DNA of 64,000 bases from Burkholderia pyrrocinia (GTDB lineage Bacteria > Pseudomonadota > Gammaproteobacteria > Burkholderiales > Burkholderiaceae). The stretch spans positions 1,054,001-1,118,000 of the forward strand of contig NZ_CP070979.1 of NCBI RefSeq assembly GCF_018417535.1. The letters run 5' to 3'. Below are positions 17,840 to 26,505 of this stretch, piece after piece. The notes beneath the pieces are model-generated. The model worked only from the letters and a program-made list of their open reading frames with translations, did no database searches and was not told the origin of the DNA. The position numbers and the translations under genes are program-made. Positions within the stretch are counted from its first letter, which is position 1, and each line of letters opens with the position of its first letter.

Positions 17840-18553
17840 TTACTGCGGCTTCGCCCAGAGCGTGCGACCGAAGAACGTCAGCGTGCGATCCCAAGCGATT
17901 TGCGACCACACCGGATCGAACTGCGTGGCGGAGATGCGGCCGGGGCCGACAGCCGTTTCGTTCGCGAATGCGTGATGCGCGAGATAGCGATGGAATTCGA
18001 CACCGACCTTCGCATCGGTCAGCTTCCTTTCCAGCGCGGCGACCTGGTCGATCGCGAAGAATTCATCCTGCGTGGCCCAGTGGCCCATCAGCGGCACCTT
18101 GAGCTTCGCCGGATCGAGGTAGTCGAGCGGCGGGAAGCCGTACCACGTGACGCCCGCGTCCGCGTCGGCGAACTGCAGCGACAGCAGCGTCAGCGCGCCG
18201 CCCATGCAGAAGCCCGTTACCGCGACGCGCGGCGCCAGCGTCTTCAGATACGTGACGGCGCCGGGAATGTCCTGCGATGCGGCATCGCCGAAATCGAGGC
18301 CGGTCATCAGGTGGTGCGCCTCTTCTTCCTCGACCGTCGACTTGCCGCGATACAGGTCGGGCACGAGCGCGAAGTAGCCGCAGCGCGCGAGGCGATCCGC
18401 GACGCCGCGGATCTGGTCGTTCAGCCCCCACCATTCCTGGATGACGACGACCGCGGGCGCACCTTCGGTCTTTTCCGGCTTGGCGAGATAGCCCTGCAGT
18501 TCCTGGCCGTCCGGGCGGCGAAACGTGATCATGGAACCGGATGCTTGAGACAT
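17840..18553 (-). CDS. dienelactone hydrolase family protein
   Basis: A 237-residue alpha/beta hydrolase. The catalytic triad is visible: Cys116 in VTGFCMGG, Asp163 in WATQDEFF and His194 in YLAHHAF. The QEWWGLN segment near residue 40 carries the glutamate that primes the cysteine in dienelactone hydrolases. Members open lactones, classically dienelactone in chlorocatechol breakdown, but many act on unknown carboxylic esters. No catechol genes are nearby, so the substrate is open. AAGGAGCGG before the ATG at 18553 fixes the start; the longer frame to 18676 adds an unrelated leader. It ends at a terminator shared with the SsuA-like gene. Confidence 0.9.
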   Translation of the reverse strand: MSQASGSMITFRRPDGQELQGYLAKPEKTEGAPAVVVIQEWWGLNDQIRGVADRLARCGYFALVPDLYRGKSTVEEEEAHHLMTGLDFGDAASQDIPGAVTYLKTLAPRVAVTGFCMGGALTLLSLQFADADAGVTWYGFPPLDYLDPAKLKVPLMGHWATQDEFFAIDQVAALERKLTDAKVGVEFHRYLAHHAFANETAVGPGRISATQFDPVWSQIAWDRTLTFFGRTLWAKPQ

Positions 18554-18796
18554 GAAACCGCTCCTTTTCGAAAAATGCGATGAGTGCGGCATCGGGCCGG
18601 CCAGCGGGCGCGGCGACGATCCGGCATGCCGGGCGTCGTGGTTCCGCTCGCGTTCGTTTGGGCCGACGCCGACCACGCGGCCATTCTATGCGCAAACGCC
18701 GGATGCCTGCGTGAACGTCGCCGCCCGGCGCGCGAGCGGCAGATGCGCGTCGATCGACGGTTGCGATCCGGTCGCGGAGCGGATGACCGAAAAGCG

Positions 18797-18831
18797 AACA
18801 CCCCGCCCCCGATGAACGGGAGCGGGGTGTT
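18797..18831 (-). terminator. hairpin terminator of the second DUF4148 gene
   Basis: AACACCCCGC (18797-18806) pairs with GCGGGGTGTT (18822-18831); read leftward it follows the stop of the 18876-19187 gene and ends in a pyrimidine-rich, T-containing stretch. Confidence 0.7.
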
Positions 18832-18875
18832 TCGTTTGCCGCGCGCGGATCGGAATTCGCGCGCGTGCGTCCGGC

Positions 18876-19187
18876 TTACTGGCCGAAATAAACGGAGTCG
18901 CGGCCGTCCTGCTTGACCGCGATCGCGCGGCCGGCACGCACGCCGGCGGCGGATTGTGCGCCGTAGCCGGTTTCATCCGCGTTCGTCACGCGGGCCTGTG
19001 CCGCCTGCAGCGCGCGCGGGTAGTACTGATCGGAGACTTCGGGCTTGTAGCCGGCCTGTTCGAGCTGGACGAGCTCCGCGCGCACCTGGGCACGCGTCAA
19101 CTGGCCCGACGGGTTCGATTGTGCGAATGCGCCGTACGAGGCGGACAGGGCGGTTGCGGCGACGACAGCGTAGATGAACGACTTCAT
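18876..19187 (-). CDS. exported DUF4148-type small protein
   Basis: A 103-residue protein with a signal peptide ([19 protein letters not shown], cleavage after AFA near residue 23) and the DUF4148 signature [20 protein letters not shown]. The C-terminus has [11 protein letters not shown] and no membrane segment. GGAGGTCATC directly precedes the ATG at 19187 and excludes the longer frame. It is a distant relative of the 12309-12617 protein, sharing the LEQ/LED-AGYKP motif but not the basic N-terminal half. Confidence 0.85.
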
Positions 19188-19526
19188 GATGACCTCCGGT
19201 TTCGTTGATTTCGCGCTTCGCTTGTTGCGTTCAGCGGTTGATTGCATCGTAGCGATCGCGTTACCGGTCGGAAATACGCGTTCCAGCGAATCATTATTGC
19301 AACTGGGTAAACGATCCGCATGGATTGGTGGTTTTGTCTGATGAGTTTCGGTTTTTTAGAGGCCGGCCTGTCGGGGCACGTGGCATCGGGGCGTCAGTTG
19401 CTGTCTTTGGCGTCTCGATGTGGTCGACCGACCGGTGGCCGCGTGACGAACGATTGAGTCGCACTCCGAAGTATTTGAATGCGATCGCCGGCATCGCTTA
19501 TACCTTATCGCGCATGCCCGCCCGTG
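19188..19526. other. intergenic, no gene seen
   Basis: These 339 bases separate two leftward genes. Apart from the promoter expected for the DUF4148 gene (AT-rich around 19280-19350) I see no gene, hairpin or repeat. Confidence 0.4.
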
Positions 19527-20492
19527 TCACTCGGCCATGACTGCCTGCCGCTTCCGGTATTCGGCTGGCGTGATCCCGACGTGCCGGGTGAACGACCGCC
19601 TGAGCGTATCGACGTTCGCGAAGCCGCATTTCGCGGCGACCTGTTTCGGTGTGTCGTGCCCGTTCTCGAGCAAGTGGCGGGCCGCCGCGATGCGGGTCGC
19701 TTCGACCCACGCGGCCGGCGTCATGCCGACTTCCGCGCGGAACAGTCGCGCGAAGTGGCGCGGGCTCATGCCCGCATGCTTCGCCATGCCGGCCACCGAA
19801 TGCTCGAGTTCCGGATTCGCCGCGATCCAGCGCTGGACTTCCTGCAGCACCGAACGTCCGGCGGGGCGCGCCTCGCCCTTGCGGCTGAACTGGAGTTGCC
19901 CGCCCGGACGCTTGAAGAACATCACCAGTTGCGCGGCGACGCGCCGCGCGATCTCGCGGCCGAGATCTTCCTCGACCAGGGCCAGCGCGAGATCGAGCCC
20001 GGCCGTGACGCCGGCGCCGGTGCGCAGCTTGCCGTCGCGTACGTACAGCGCGTCCGCGTCGACGGCGAGCGACGGATAGGCTTCGGCCAGCGCGTCGGCG
20101 GCGGCCCAGTGCGTGGTCAGGTGACGCCCTTTCAGCAGGCCGGTGGCCGCGAGGATGAACGCACCGGTGCAGATCGAGCCGTAACGCTTGCTTTGCACGG
20201 CGGCCGACCGCAGCCAGGCGAGGACGTCGGTGCGCAGCGCGATCCGGCCGGCATTCGGCGCGCCGGCAACCAGCAGCGTGTCGATGCGCTCCGGGATGTC
20301 GGGAGCGATCCAGTCGGGCAGCAGTTGTGCGCCGGATGAACAGCGGATCGGACCGGACTCGCTTGCGATGATCCGCAACGTGTAGAACGGCTTCCCGTAT
20401 TCGGCATTCGCTTGCGCGAAGACGTCGAGCGGCGCTGAGACATCGAGCAGTTGGACGCCCGGTACGGCGAAAATACCTACGACCTTCAGCAT
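19527..20492 (-). CDS. GlxA-type AraC regulator with DJ-1/PfpI domain
   Basis: A 321-residue fusion. Residues 1 to about 190 are a DJ-1/PfpI-like domain (VVGIFAVPGVQLLDVSAPLD at the start and SICTGAFILAATGLL with the nucleophile-elbow cysteine), used here as a sensor. Residues about 220-318 are a double AraC HTH (HSVAGMAKHAGMSPRHFARL and KQVAAKCGFANVDTLRRSF). This architecture is common in regulators of amine, carnitine or aldehyde metabolism, but the ligand is unknown. I start at the ATG at 20492 (MLKVVGIF), leaving out a 31-residue leader without homology. It diverges from the HD-domain gene at 20707, a likely target. Confidence 0.88.
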   Translation of the reverse strand: MLKVVGIFAVPGVQLLDVSAPLDVFAQANAEYGKPFYTLRIIASESGPIRCSSGAQLLPDWIAPDIPERIDTLLVAGAPNAGRIALRTDVLAWLRSAAVQSKRYGSICTGAFILAATGLLKGRHLTTHWAAADALAEAYPSLAVDADALYVRDGKLRTGAGVTAGLDLALALVEEDLGREIARRVAAQLVMFFKRPGGQLQFSRKGEARPAGRSVLQEVQRWIAANPELEHSVAGMAKHAGMSPRHFARLFRAEVGMTPAAWVEATRIAAARHLLENGHDTPKQVAAKCGFANVDTLRRSFTRHVGITPAEYRKRQAVMAE

Positions 20493-20706
20493 GATCGGTT
20501 GCGAGTTGTATCGAACGTGACGCGTGCAGTATAGAGGCGCCGCTGGCCCATGGGGCCGAGCGGCGCAGCACATTTCCGGCGTCATTTTCGCCGCGCGGGC
20601 ATCATGTCCGCCCGTCGCGCGAAATGGCAGGATTTGACATGATACGTCTATTGAAGACAGCTATCGAACTCCGGAGAATCGAGGGTGTTTTCAATGGAGG
20701 TCGATC

Positions 20707-21348
20707 ATGACTGAGAACGTTGCAGGCATCACCATTCCCGATAGCCAACTGACGCGCGAGATCACCGAACTCGTTCGCGATACCGCGTCTCCGTTGCTGT
20801 TCCATCATTCCAGCCGCGTCTACTATTTCGCGGCGCTGGCGGGCCAGCGTCGCGGGCTCAAATACGATCCCGAGCTGCTTTACTGCGGCTGCATGTTCCA
20901 CGACATGGGGCTCACGCACCGGCACAGCAGCGCGTGCGAGCGCTTCGAAGTGGAGGGTGCCAACGCCGCCCGCGATTTCCTGAAGGGCAAGGGTATCTCG
21001 CAGCAGGATATCGATGTCGTGTGGACCTCGATCGCGCTGCACACCACGCCGGGGATCCCGCAGCATATGCATCCGGTGATCGCGCTCGTCACCGCGGGCG
21101 TCGAAATGGACGTGCTGGGGCTGACGTATCCGGAATACAGCGATGTCGAGCGCGAGGCTGTCGTCCGTGCGCATCCGCGTACGCCGCACTTCAAGGAAGA
21201 CATCATCCAGGCGTTCTACGACGGAATCAAGCACAAACCCGACACGACGTTCGGCAACGTGAAGGCCGACGTGCTTGCGGACAAGGATCCGCATTTCCAT
21301 GCCGGCAATTTCTGCAGCGTGATCCGGTCGTCCGCGTGGGCCGGCTAA
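20707..21348 (+). CDS. HD-domain phosphohydrolase family protein
   Basis: A 213-residue protein of the HD superfamily. The metal ligands are in [14 protein letters not shown] (about residues 33-46) and the HD pair in [14 protein letters not shown] (about 61-74), with later His in [10 protein letters not shown]. Relatives near GlxA regulators include cyanamide hydratase-like and isocyanide-type hydratases; that substrate assignment is only a suggestion. GGAGG at 20696-20700 gives a clear ribosome-binding site. It diverges from the GlxA-type regulator and lies 91 bases before the catalase gene on the same strand. Confidence 0.85.
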   Translation: MTENVAGITIPDSQLTREITELVRDTASPLLFHHSSRVYYFAALAGQRRGLKYDPELLYCGCMFHDMGLTHRHSSACERFEVEGANAARDFLKGKGISQQDIDVVWTSIALHTTPGIPQHMHPVIALVTAGVEMDVLGLTYPEYSDVEREAVVRAHPRTPHFKEDIIQAFYDGIKHKPDTTFGNVKADVLADKDPHFHAGNFCSVIRSSAWAG

Positions 21349-21439
21349 TTTCTATCTGTACTACGAAATATCACTGGCATTGAGCGGGATCGTGTGCGCA
21401 ACGCGCATCACGATTCCCACAGTATTCAGAAGAACGATC

Positions 21440-22913
21440 ATGTCGGACCCATCGAACGATCGAAAGCTGGCCCATGCGAACGGCGCGCTGGTCAGCGACA
21501 ACGTCAACATCCAGACGGCCGGCCCGCGCGGTCCCGCGCTGTTGCAGGACGTCTGGTTGATCGAGAAGCTTGCGCATTTCGATCGCGAAGTGATCCCGGA
21601 GCGGCGCATGCACGCGAAGGGTGCCGGTGCGCACGGCACGTTTGCCGTGACGCACGACGTCACGCGTTATACGAAGGCGAAGCTCTTCTCGGCAATCGGG
21701 AAACAGACGCCGATGTTCGCGCGCTTTTCGACCGTCGCCGGCGAGCGAGGCGCGGCGGATGCGGAGCGCGACATCCGCGGCTTCGCGCTGAAGTTCTATA
21801 CCGAGGAAGGGAACTGGGACCTGGTCGGCAACAACACGCCGGTGTTCTTCTTCCGCGATCCGCTGCGCTTTCCCGATCTGAGCCATGCGATCAAGCGCGA
21901 CCCGCGCACGGGGATGCGCAGCGCCGAATGCAACTGGGATTTCTGGTCGCTGCTGCCCGAGGCGTTGCATCAGGTGACGATCGTGATGAGCGAACGCGGC
22001 ATTCCGCGTTCGTTCCGTCACATGCACGGTTTCGGCAGTCATACGTACAGCCTGCTCGATGCGGCGAACGAGCGCACCTGGGTGAAGTTCCACTTCCGCA
22101 CGCAGCAGGGGATCGAGAACCTGACCGACGCGCAGGCCGAGGCGCTGATCGCGAAGGATCGCGAGACGCATCAGCGCGATCTCTTCGACAGCATCGAGCG
22201 CGGCGATTTTCCGCGCTGGACGCTGTGCATCCAGGTGATGACGGACGCGCAGGCGAAGGCGTTCCGCTTCAACCCGTTCGACCTGACCAAGGTATGGCCG
22301 AAGGCCGAGTTTCCGTTGATTCCGTTGATCGAGGTCGGCTACTTCGAGCTCGACCGCAATCCGGACAACTTCTTCGCCGAGATCGAGCAGGCGGCGTTCG
22401 CGCCCGCGAACGTCGTGCCGGGGATCGGCTACTCGCCGGACAGGATGCTGCAGGCGCGCCTGTTTTCCTACGGCGATGCGCAACGCTACCGTCTCGGGGT
22501 CAATTTCAATCACATTCCGGTGAACGCGCCGAAGTGTCCGTTCCACAGCTATCACTGCGACGGCGCGATGCGTACCGACGGCAATCTCGGCGGCACGCCA
22601 GTCGTACTGGCCCAACAGCAAGGGTGTGTGGACGGATCAGCTGCAATTGAACGAACCGCCGCTCGAACTCGACGGTGCTGCCGCGCATTGGGATCACCGC
22701 GTCGACGACGATCACTATCAGCAGCCGGGCGACCTGTTCCGGAAGATGAACGCCGGCCAGCGGCAGACGCTGTTCGACAATACCGCGCGACAGATTGCCG
22801 GGGTGTCGAAGGACATTCGACAGCGCCACATCAACAACCGCACGAAGGCCGATCCGGCTTATGGGGCTGGCATCGTGGCGGCATTTGCACGACTGGTTGC
22901 GGACGCGAAGTAA
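21440..22913 (+). pseudogene. monofunctional catalase gene with a one-base insertion
   Basis: The frame from 21440 encodes a clade-3-type haem catalase: distal His in [12 protein letters not shown] (about residue 58), Asn in [12 protein letters not shown] (about 131) and haem-ligand Tyr in [15 protein letters not shown] (about 343). It is regular to NLGGTP near residue 387. There, at 22600/22601, one base too many (CCAG where CCG would keep frame) shifts translation. The natural continuation [20 protein letters not shown] is found one frame over and runs to a TAA at 22913, giving the normal total of about 490 residues once corrected. Uncorrected, the frame continues to 23284 with an unrelated Arg-rich tail. 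It is either a recent inactivating mutation or a sequencing error. All active-site residues lie before the break. Confidence 0.9.
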
Positions 22914-22916
22914 CTG

Positions 22917-22950
22917 GACGGGCGATGCGGCACAGGTCGCATCGCCCGTC
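22917..22950 (+). terminator. hairpin terminator after the catalase gene
   Basis: GACGGGCGATGCG (22917-22929) pairs perfectly with CGCATCGCCCGTC (22938-22950) four bases past the catalase TAA. Its normal position supports 22913 as the original end of the gene. Confidence 0.75.
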
Positions 22951-23478
22951 TGCAAGGTACCCGCGCATGGGAGCGTGGGTCGTTACGCTGCCGGATTTTC
23001 TACCCGATTCGAGTGTTTCGATGGCTTCCACGCTTTATGACATGGCCGACAGTCCAGGGAGTCGTGATCGGGTTGCAGCAGAAGTTTGGGCGCGCCCATA
23101 CCGCATGAACGCCACGATCGACGCCCCCGGAGTCTGGCGATGTCGCTGGTGCAGTCCCGGGCGCGTCGACGCCTGGAGGCGGTGCCCTCGAAAGCGAAAC
23201 AGGCGTAGCGACCACGCTCCGTCGAAGCGTGTTCGAGAACGCTTCGCGAGCACCGCCGCGGGCAGAAGCGACTTAAATCAGTAAAAGAGTTGTTACATGA
23301 CAATCGCAAGAAGCTCTTTTGGACTTTATATACTGAATAATTGCATCGTCTCACCCGGGCGAATCTTCGATTCGCGACCACCGGAATCTGCTGCCAGACG
23401 GACGGGTCGCACCGCTGCCTCCTTTGCCGACTCCTTGGCGGACAAGCCACAGGCGTTTCCCAACCCCGCTCACGCAAG
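22951..23478. other. intergenic, no gene seen
   Basis: Between the catalase terminator and the antitoxin operator no coding sequence is convincing. An AT-rich patch at about 23270-23345 lies in the middle. Part of it would be translated as a nonsense tail from the frameshifted catalase. Confidence 0.45.
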
Positions 23479-23521
23479 TCTCCGGCAAAACGCCTATAAT
23501 GATTGGGCAAATTGCCGGAGA
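23479..23521. promoter_or_regulatory. palindromic operator and promoter of the toxin-antitoxin operon
   Basis: TCTCCGGCAA (23479-23488) and TTGCCGGAGA (23512-23521) are perfect 10-base inverted arms flanking the -10 box TATAAT (23495-23500). The right arm also supplies the GGAGA ribosome-binding site of the antitoxin gene at 23528. A repressor bound to both arms would cover the promoter, the usual arrangement for autoregulation by an Xre-type antitoxin. Confidence 0.72.
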
Positions 23522-23527
23522 AAGGTC

Positions 23528-23983
23528 ATGAGCACCATTGCTTTTCATCCTTCGGGCGTCGCGCATCCGCGTCAGGCCGAATTCACGATTCTCGAGCAGC
23601 TCCTGGCGATCCGTGTCCGATCGGGCGCTGATCTTGCCGAGCTGGCGAGCGCACGCGTCGACGTCTCGGTGATCGACCGGCTGTCGGAGCGCGGGCTGAA
23701 ATCGGACGAGCTGGCCTTCATCATCCCGCGCCGCACGCTGAGTCATCGTCGCCAGGCGCACGAACGCCTGTCGCCGGAGGAATCCGACAAGGCGATCCGC
23801 CTCGCGCGCATCGTCGCGCAGGCGACGGCCACGTTCGGCGACCAGGACAAGGCGATGGCGTGGCTGCGCAACGGGCTCGAGCGCTTCGGCGGTCGCACGT
23901 CGCTCGACATGGCGAGCACCGAGCATGGCGCGCGGCTCGTCGAAGAGGTCCTCACGCAGATCGACGAGGGGTTCTTCGCTTGA
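23528..23983 (+). CDS. antitoxin of a RES/Xre (ParS/MbcA-type) toxin-antitoxin pair
   Basis: A 151-residue protein. The N-terminal half is a helical Xre-like region (LEQLLAIRVRSGADLAELAS, then VIDRLSERGLKSDELAFIIP). The C-terminal half carries the toxin-binding domain once called DUF2384: LSPEESDKAIRLARIVAQAT, then FGDQDKAMAWLRN, and the final SLDMASTEHGARLVEEVL motif, where conserved residues seal the RES active site. GGAGAAAGG precedes the ATG at 23528; the longer frame from 23297 crosses the operator and is unlikely. Its stop overlaps the toxin TTG start by 4 bases. Confidence 0.9.
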   Translation: MSTIAFHPSGVAHPRQAEFTILEQLLAIRVRSGADLAELASARVDVSVIDRLSERGLKSDELAFIIPRRTLSHRRQAHERLSPEESDKAIRLARIVAQATATFGDQDKAMAWLRNGLERFGGRTSLDMASTEHGARLVEEVLTQIDEGFFA

Positions 23984-24459
23984 CGACGCTGTGGCGGATC
24001 AGCAATTACGCCGACCTGAAAGGCATCGGCGGGTTGCGCGCCGGCGGGCGCTGGCATTTTGCCGGGCAGCCCGTCGTGTATCTCGCCGAGCATCCGGCGC
24101 TCGCACTGCTCGAGACGCTCGTGCATTTCGAAATCGCTACCGTCGCGCAATTGCCGAGCGGATACCAGTTGCTTCGTATCGAGGTATCCGAATCGGTGGA
24201 CGTCGCCGAAATCGCGGAAGGGGACGCGCCGGACGACTGGCGCACGAACGTCGACTGGACCCGCAGCGCCGGCACCGAGTGGCTGCACACGCAGCCGAGC
24301 GCGCTGCTGCGTGTCCCGAGCGTCGTCGTGCCGCACGCGCACAACTTCCTGCTGAATCCGTTGCATCCCGCCGCGTCCGAGGTCCGCGTCGCGGAAGTCA
24401 TGCAATCGCCGTACGACACCCGGATTCTGCGGCTGATCGAGTCGAAGCCGGGCGAATAG
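23980..24459 (+). CDS. RES-domain toxin
   Basis: A 159-residue RES-family toxin whose relatives (MbcT, ParT, Res) deplete or transfer from NAD+. Visible family residues are the Arg of LWRISNYADL, the G-GLRAGGRWH stretch, the Tyr of PVVYLAEHPALALLE with its downstream Glu, and the C-terminal SVVVPHAHNFLLNPLHP. Translation starts at TTG at 23980, inside the antitoxin stop (TTGA overlap), so synthesis is coupled to the antitoxin and kept low. The ATG-started frame from 23860 would run through the antitoxin and is a shadow. The length is typical for the family and no key residue is obviously lost, so the toxin is probably active. Confidence 0.9.
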   Translation: MTTLWRISNYADLKGIGGLRAGGRWHFAGQPVVYLAEHPALALLETLVHFEIATVAQLPSGYQLLRIEVSESVDVAEIAEGDAPDDWRTNVDWTRSAGTEWLHTQPSALLRVPSVVVPHAHNFLLNPLHPAASEVRVAEVMQSPYDTRILRLIESKPGE

Positions 24460-24496
24460 GGAACAAAAAGGAATCGGGCTCGTGCCGTGCGCCGGA

Positions 24497-25435
24497 TCAA
24501 CGCTCGTGCGCGGCGCGATCCGCGGCCGCATCGGGCGGCAGCGTTTGCCGGATGCGCGTGACCGTTCGCGTACTGACGAGACCGAGCATGGCGCTGACAT
24601 CGGCGTGCGCGTGGCCGGCGAGCAACTGGCGGCGCGCATACGTGTTGCGCAGCACGCGCGGGCTCATGTCCGCTGCGTGGAAACCGATCGAGGTCAGCGC
24701 GTCGCGCACCACGAGCAGCAGAAACATGTCGTTCATCGTGCCACCGCCGCGCGGCGCGGGAAACAGCAGCGCCGATGCCGGTGTATCTGCGGAGCGCGTA
24801 CGCCATGCCGCGAGCGGTGCCAGCGCGAACGCGGCAAGTTCGATCCGGCGCGCCGGCCGCGCGCGATCGCGCGGCACGGACAGCGACGGCGGCAGCGCGT
24901 CGAGATCGGGTGCGTCATGCGTCGTCGCGCGAATCTCGGCGGACGTGATGCCGCTCGCGAGCAGCAGCGCGACGATCGCGCGATTCCGGCAATCGGCCGG
25001 CGTGTCGTCCGGTTGCGGTTGCACATGGCGCTGCAGCGCCGCGTCGGCGTCGAGCGGCAGGTAACACGGTTCGGGTTCGCCGGCCGGCCACGCGAGATGG
25101 CGCGTCGTCCGGCCGGCCGGATGAATCGTCCGCACGCCGGTGTCGACCAGATGCCGGCCCAGCCGGTCGATCAGCTTCGCGTAGCGCACGCGCGTCGATG
25201 TGCCGGGCGCGCAGGTGCGCTCGAGTTCCGCCAGGAAGGCCGCGACGTGGTCGGGCCCGAACGTGGCCAGCGACACGCGGTGCGCGATCAAATGGCGCAG
25301 GAACCGTTCGAACATCGCGACGTGCTGCACGACCGAGCGCGGCGCGAACGGCCGGCGGCCGGCGCCGGTTGCGGCGGTTTCCTGCCATGCGCGAAAGGCG
25401 CCGACGGGGTCGTGAATCCAGCGATTCGTATCCAT
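24497..25435 (-). CDS. tyrosine-recombinase-like protein, probably catalytically inactive
   Basis: About 312 residues from ATG 25435 (or 331 from 25492). The N-terminal half is a SAM-like core-binding domain (FERFLRHLIAHRVSLATFG, then RYAKLIDRLGRHLVDTGVR) and the C-terminal half follows the phage-integrase fold (RNRAIVALLLASGI, then SPRVLRNTYARRQLLAGHAH). Catalytic positions are unusual: the first Arg expected in the GLR motif is Thr (SGITSAEI), the HxLR box is RVLRN with only the second Arg kept, the LGH His is Leu (MLGL), and no Tyr follows in STRTVTRIRQ. It therefore looks like a recombinase that has lost catalysis. The frame is intact at full length with normal codon use, so it may be kept as a DNA-binding protein. 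Confidence 0.78.
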   Translation of the reverse strand: MDTNRWIHDPVGAFRAWQETAATGAGRRPFAPRSVVQHVAMFERFLRHLIAHRVSLATFGPDHVAAFLAELERTCAPGTSTRVRYAKLIDRLGRHLVDTGVRTIHPAGRTTRHLAWPAGEPEPCYLPLDADAALQRHVQPQPDDTPADCRNRAIVALLLASGITSAEIRATTHDAPDLDALPPSLSVPRDRARPARRIELAAFALAPLAAWRTRSADTPASALLFPAPRGGGTMNDMFLLLVVRDALTSIGFHAADMSPRVLRNTYARRQLLAGHAHADVSAMLGLVSTRTVTRIRQTLPPDAAADRAAHER

Positions 25436-25522
25436 CCACGATTTATAGCCGGACGCGATGACGCCGGCAATCGTCCCGATGTCCATCTCCATCCGGCCGC
25501 CTCGTGCGATGGAACCGGCGCG

Positions 25523-25725
25523 TCAGCGCGCGACACGCGTCTCGTCGACGCCGTCGTTGTGCATCGGCAGGTGAACGAGCACGAGCAGCAGCGTGATGAA
25601 GACGCGGAACGCATTCGGCATGCCGGTCCATTGCTTCGACATCCCCATCCCGAACCATTCGCCGCCGACCGACATGAACCCGGCCTGCCACGTGAGGAAG
25701 CCGACCGTCTGGTCGGTGATCGCAT
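25523..25725 (-). pseudogene. coding-like fragment, unrecognised
   Basis: A reading frame on the reverse strand ends at 25523 and has strong G/C at third codon positions over its last about 65 codons. It contains GFLTWQAGFMSVGGEWFGMG and one hydrophobic segment FRVFITLLLVLVHLPMH. No believable start is nearby: upstream the frame turns Arg-rich and without pattern. I take it as the remnant of a gene for a membrane protein, or a short gene I do not recognise. Confidence 0.4.
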
Positions 25726-25821
25726 CCGACCTGGCTGCGCGGAACACCGCATCGTTGGCGCGTCGCGCGCGCAGTAGCCGGATTCTGCACATTCGGCGTC
25801 CACCGTTACTTGCCGTCGCCA

Positions 25822-26190
25822 TTACGCGTCGCGCGAGGGTGCCTGCGCCGCAGGCATTCCCGCGCGCGTCTGTTCGCTGAACCGCGCGAGTGCGGCGAAC
25901 GCCAGTTGCGTCGCGATGGCTGCGAGCGTGCCGGCCGCCATGCCGTTGCCGAGCACGATCTGCACGGGCGCGCCGAAATGGCGATACAGGTTCGGCACCA
26001 CGATCGGTGCGAGGCCGACGACGAGCGCGGCCGCGAGCGTGTACTGGTTGGCGCGCGCATGCAGGTCGACGCTGGCGAGCAGCCGGATGCCCATCACGCC
26101 GATCATCGCGAACACGACCAGTGCGGTGGCGCCGACCACGGCGGCCGGAATCGCGTACGCGAGCCGCGGGAGCGTCGCGATGACGATGTT
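25822..26190 (-). pseudogene. C-terminal remnant of an NCS2 xanthine/uracil permease
   Basis: About 120 residues on the reverse strand match the last quarter of the NCS2 (xanthine/uracil) permease family: AIPAAVVGATALVVFAMIGV, then MGIRLLASVD, then TLAAALVVGLAPIVVPNLY and the last helix AAGTLAAIATQLAFAALARF. The other nine or so helices of a normal about 450-residue permease are missing, and upstream of 26190 the frame is unrelated. It is a 5'-truncated, non-functional copy between the inactive recombinase and the gamma-glutamyltransferase gene. Confidence 0.8.
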
Positions 26191-26505
26191 TCTCGAGTTC
26201 TTCTCCGACGCGATGGAGCACGGTTTCGTGCGCGACGGACGAGCGGCCGGCAAGCGCCGCCGGGCGGCAAGGTAACGACACCGGATCACGATACCGGCCG
26301 CGCACCCGCATTGCGCGCAGTGCAGCAAGCGAACCCGTATGCCGGTTCGTTGGCGTTGCACACGCAACGGTCACCCGCATTGCTTCATTTCCTTATTGCG
26401 GAAAAAAATTTGTTCATGGGACTATCGAACGCGTTGTCCGCGCACCGAGGGGGGCGCAGGCAGCGCGATGCCCATCGCAACGACCTAAAAGAACATCGAC
26501 AGACA
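26191..26505. other. intergenic, junction of the permease remnant
   Basis: These 315 bases hold the point where NCS2 similarity stops and the leader of the gamma-glutamyltransferase gene. No gene is seen. Confidence 0.4.

Noticed and set aside
22601..23284. Catalase frame continuing to 23284 as a 614-residue protein
   Set aside because: After the insertion point the translation has no homology-like pattern while the true C-terminus is found one frame over; the catalase terminator sits at 22917-22950.
23860..24459. ATG-started version of the RES toxin
   Set aside because: The first 40 codons are the antitoxin gene in another frame; family similarity starts right at the TTG at 23980.
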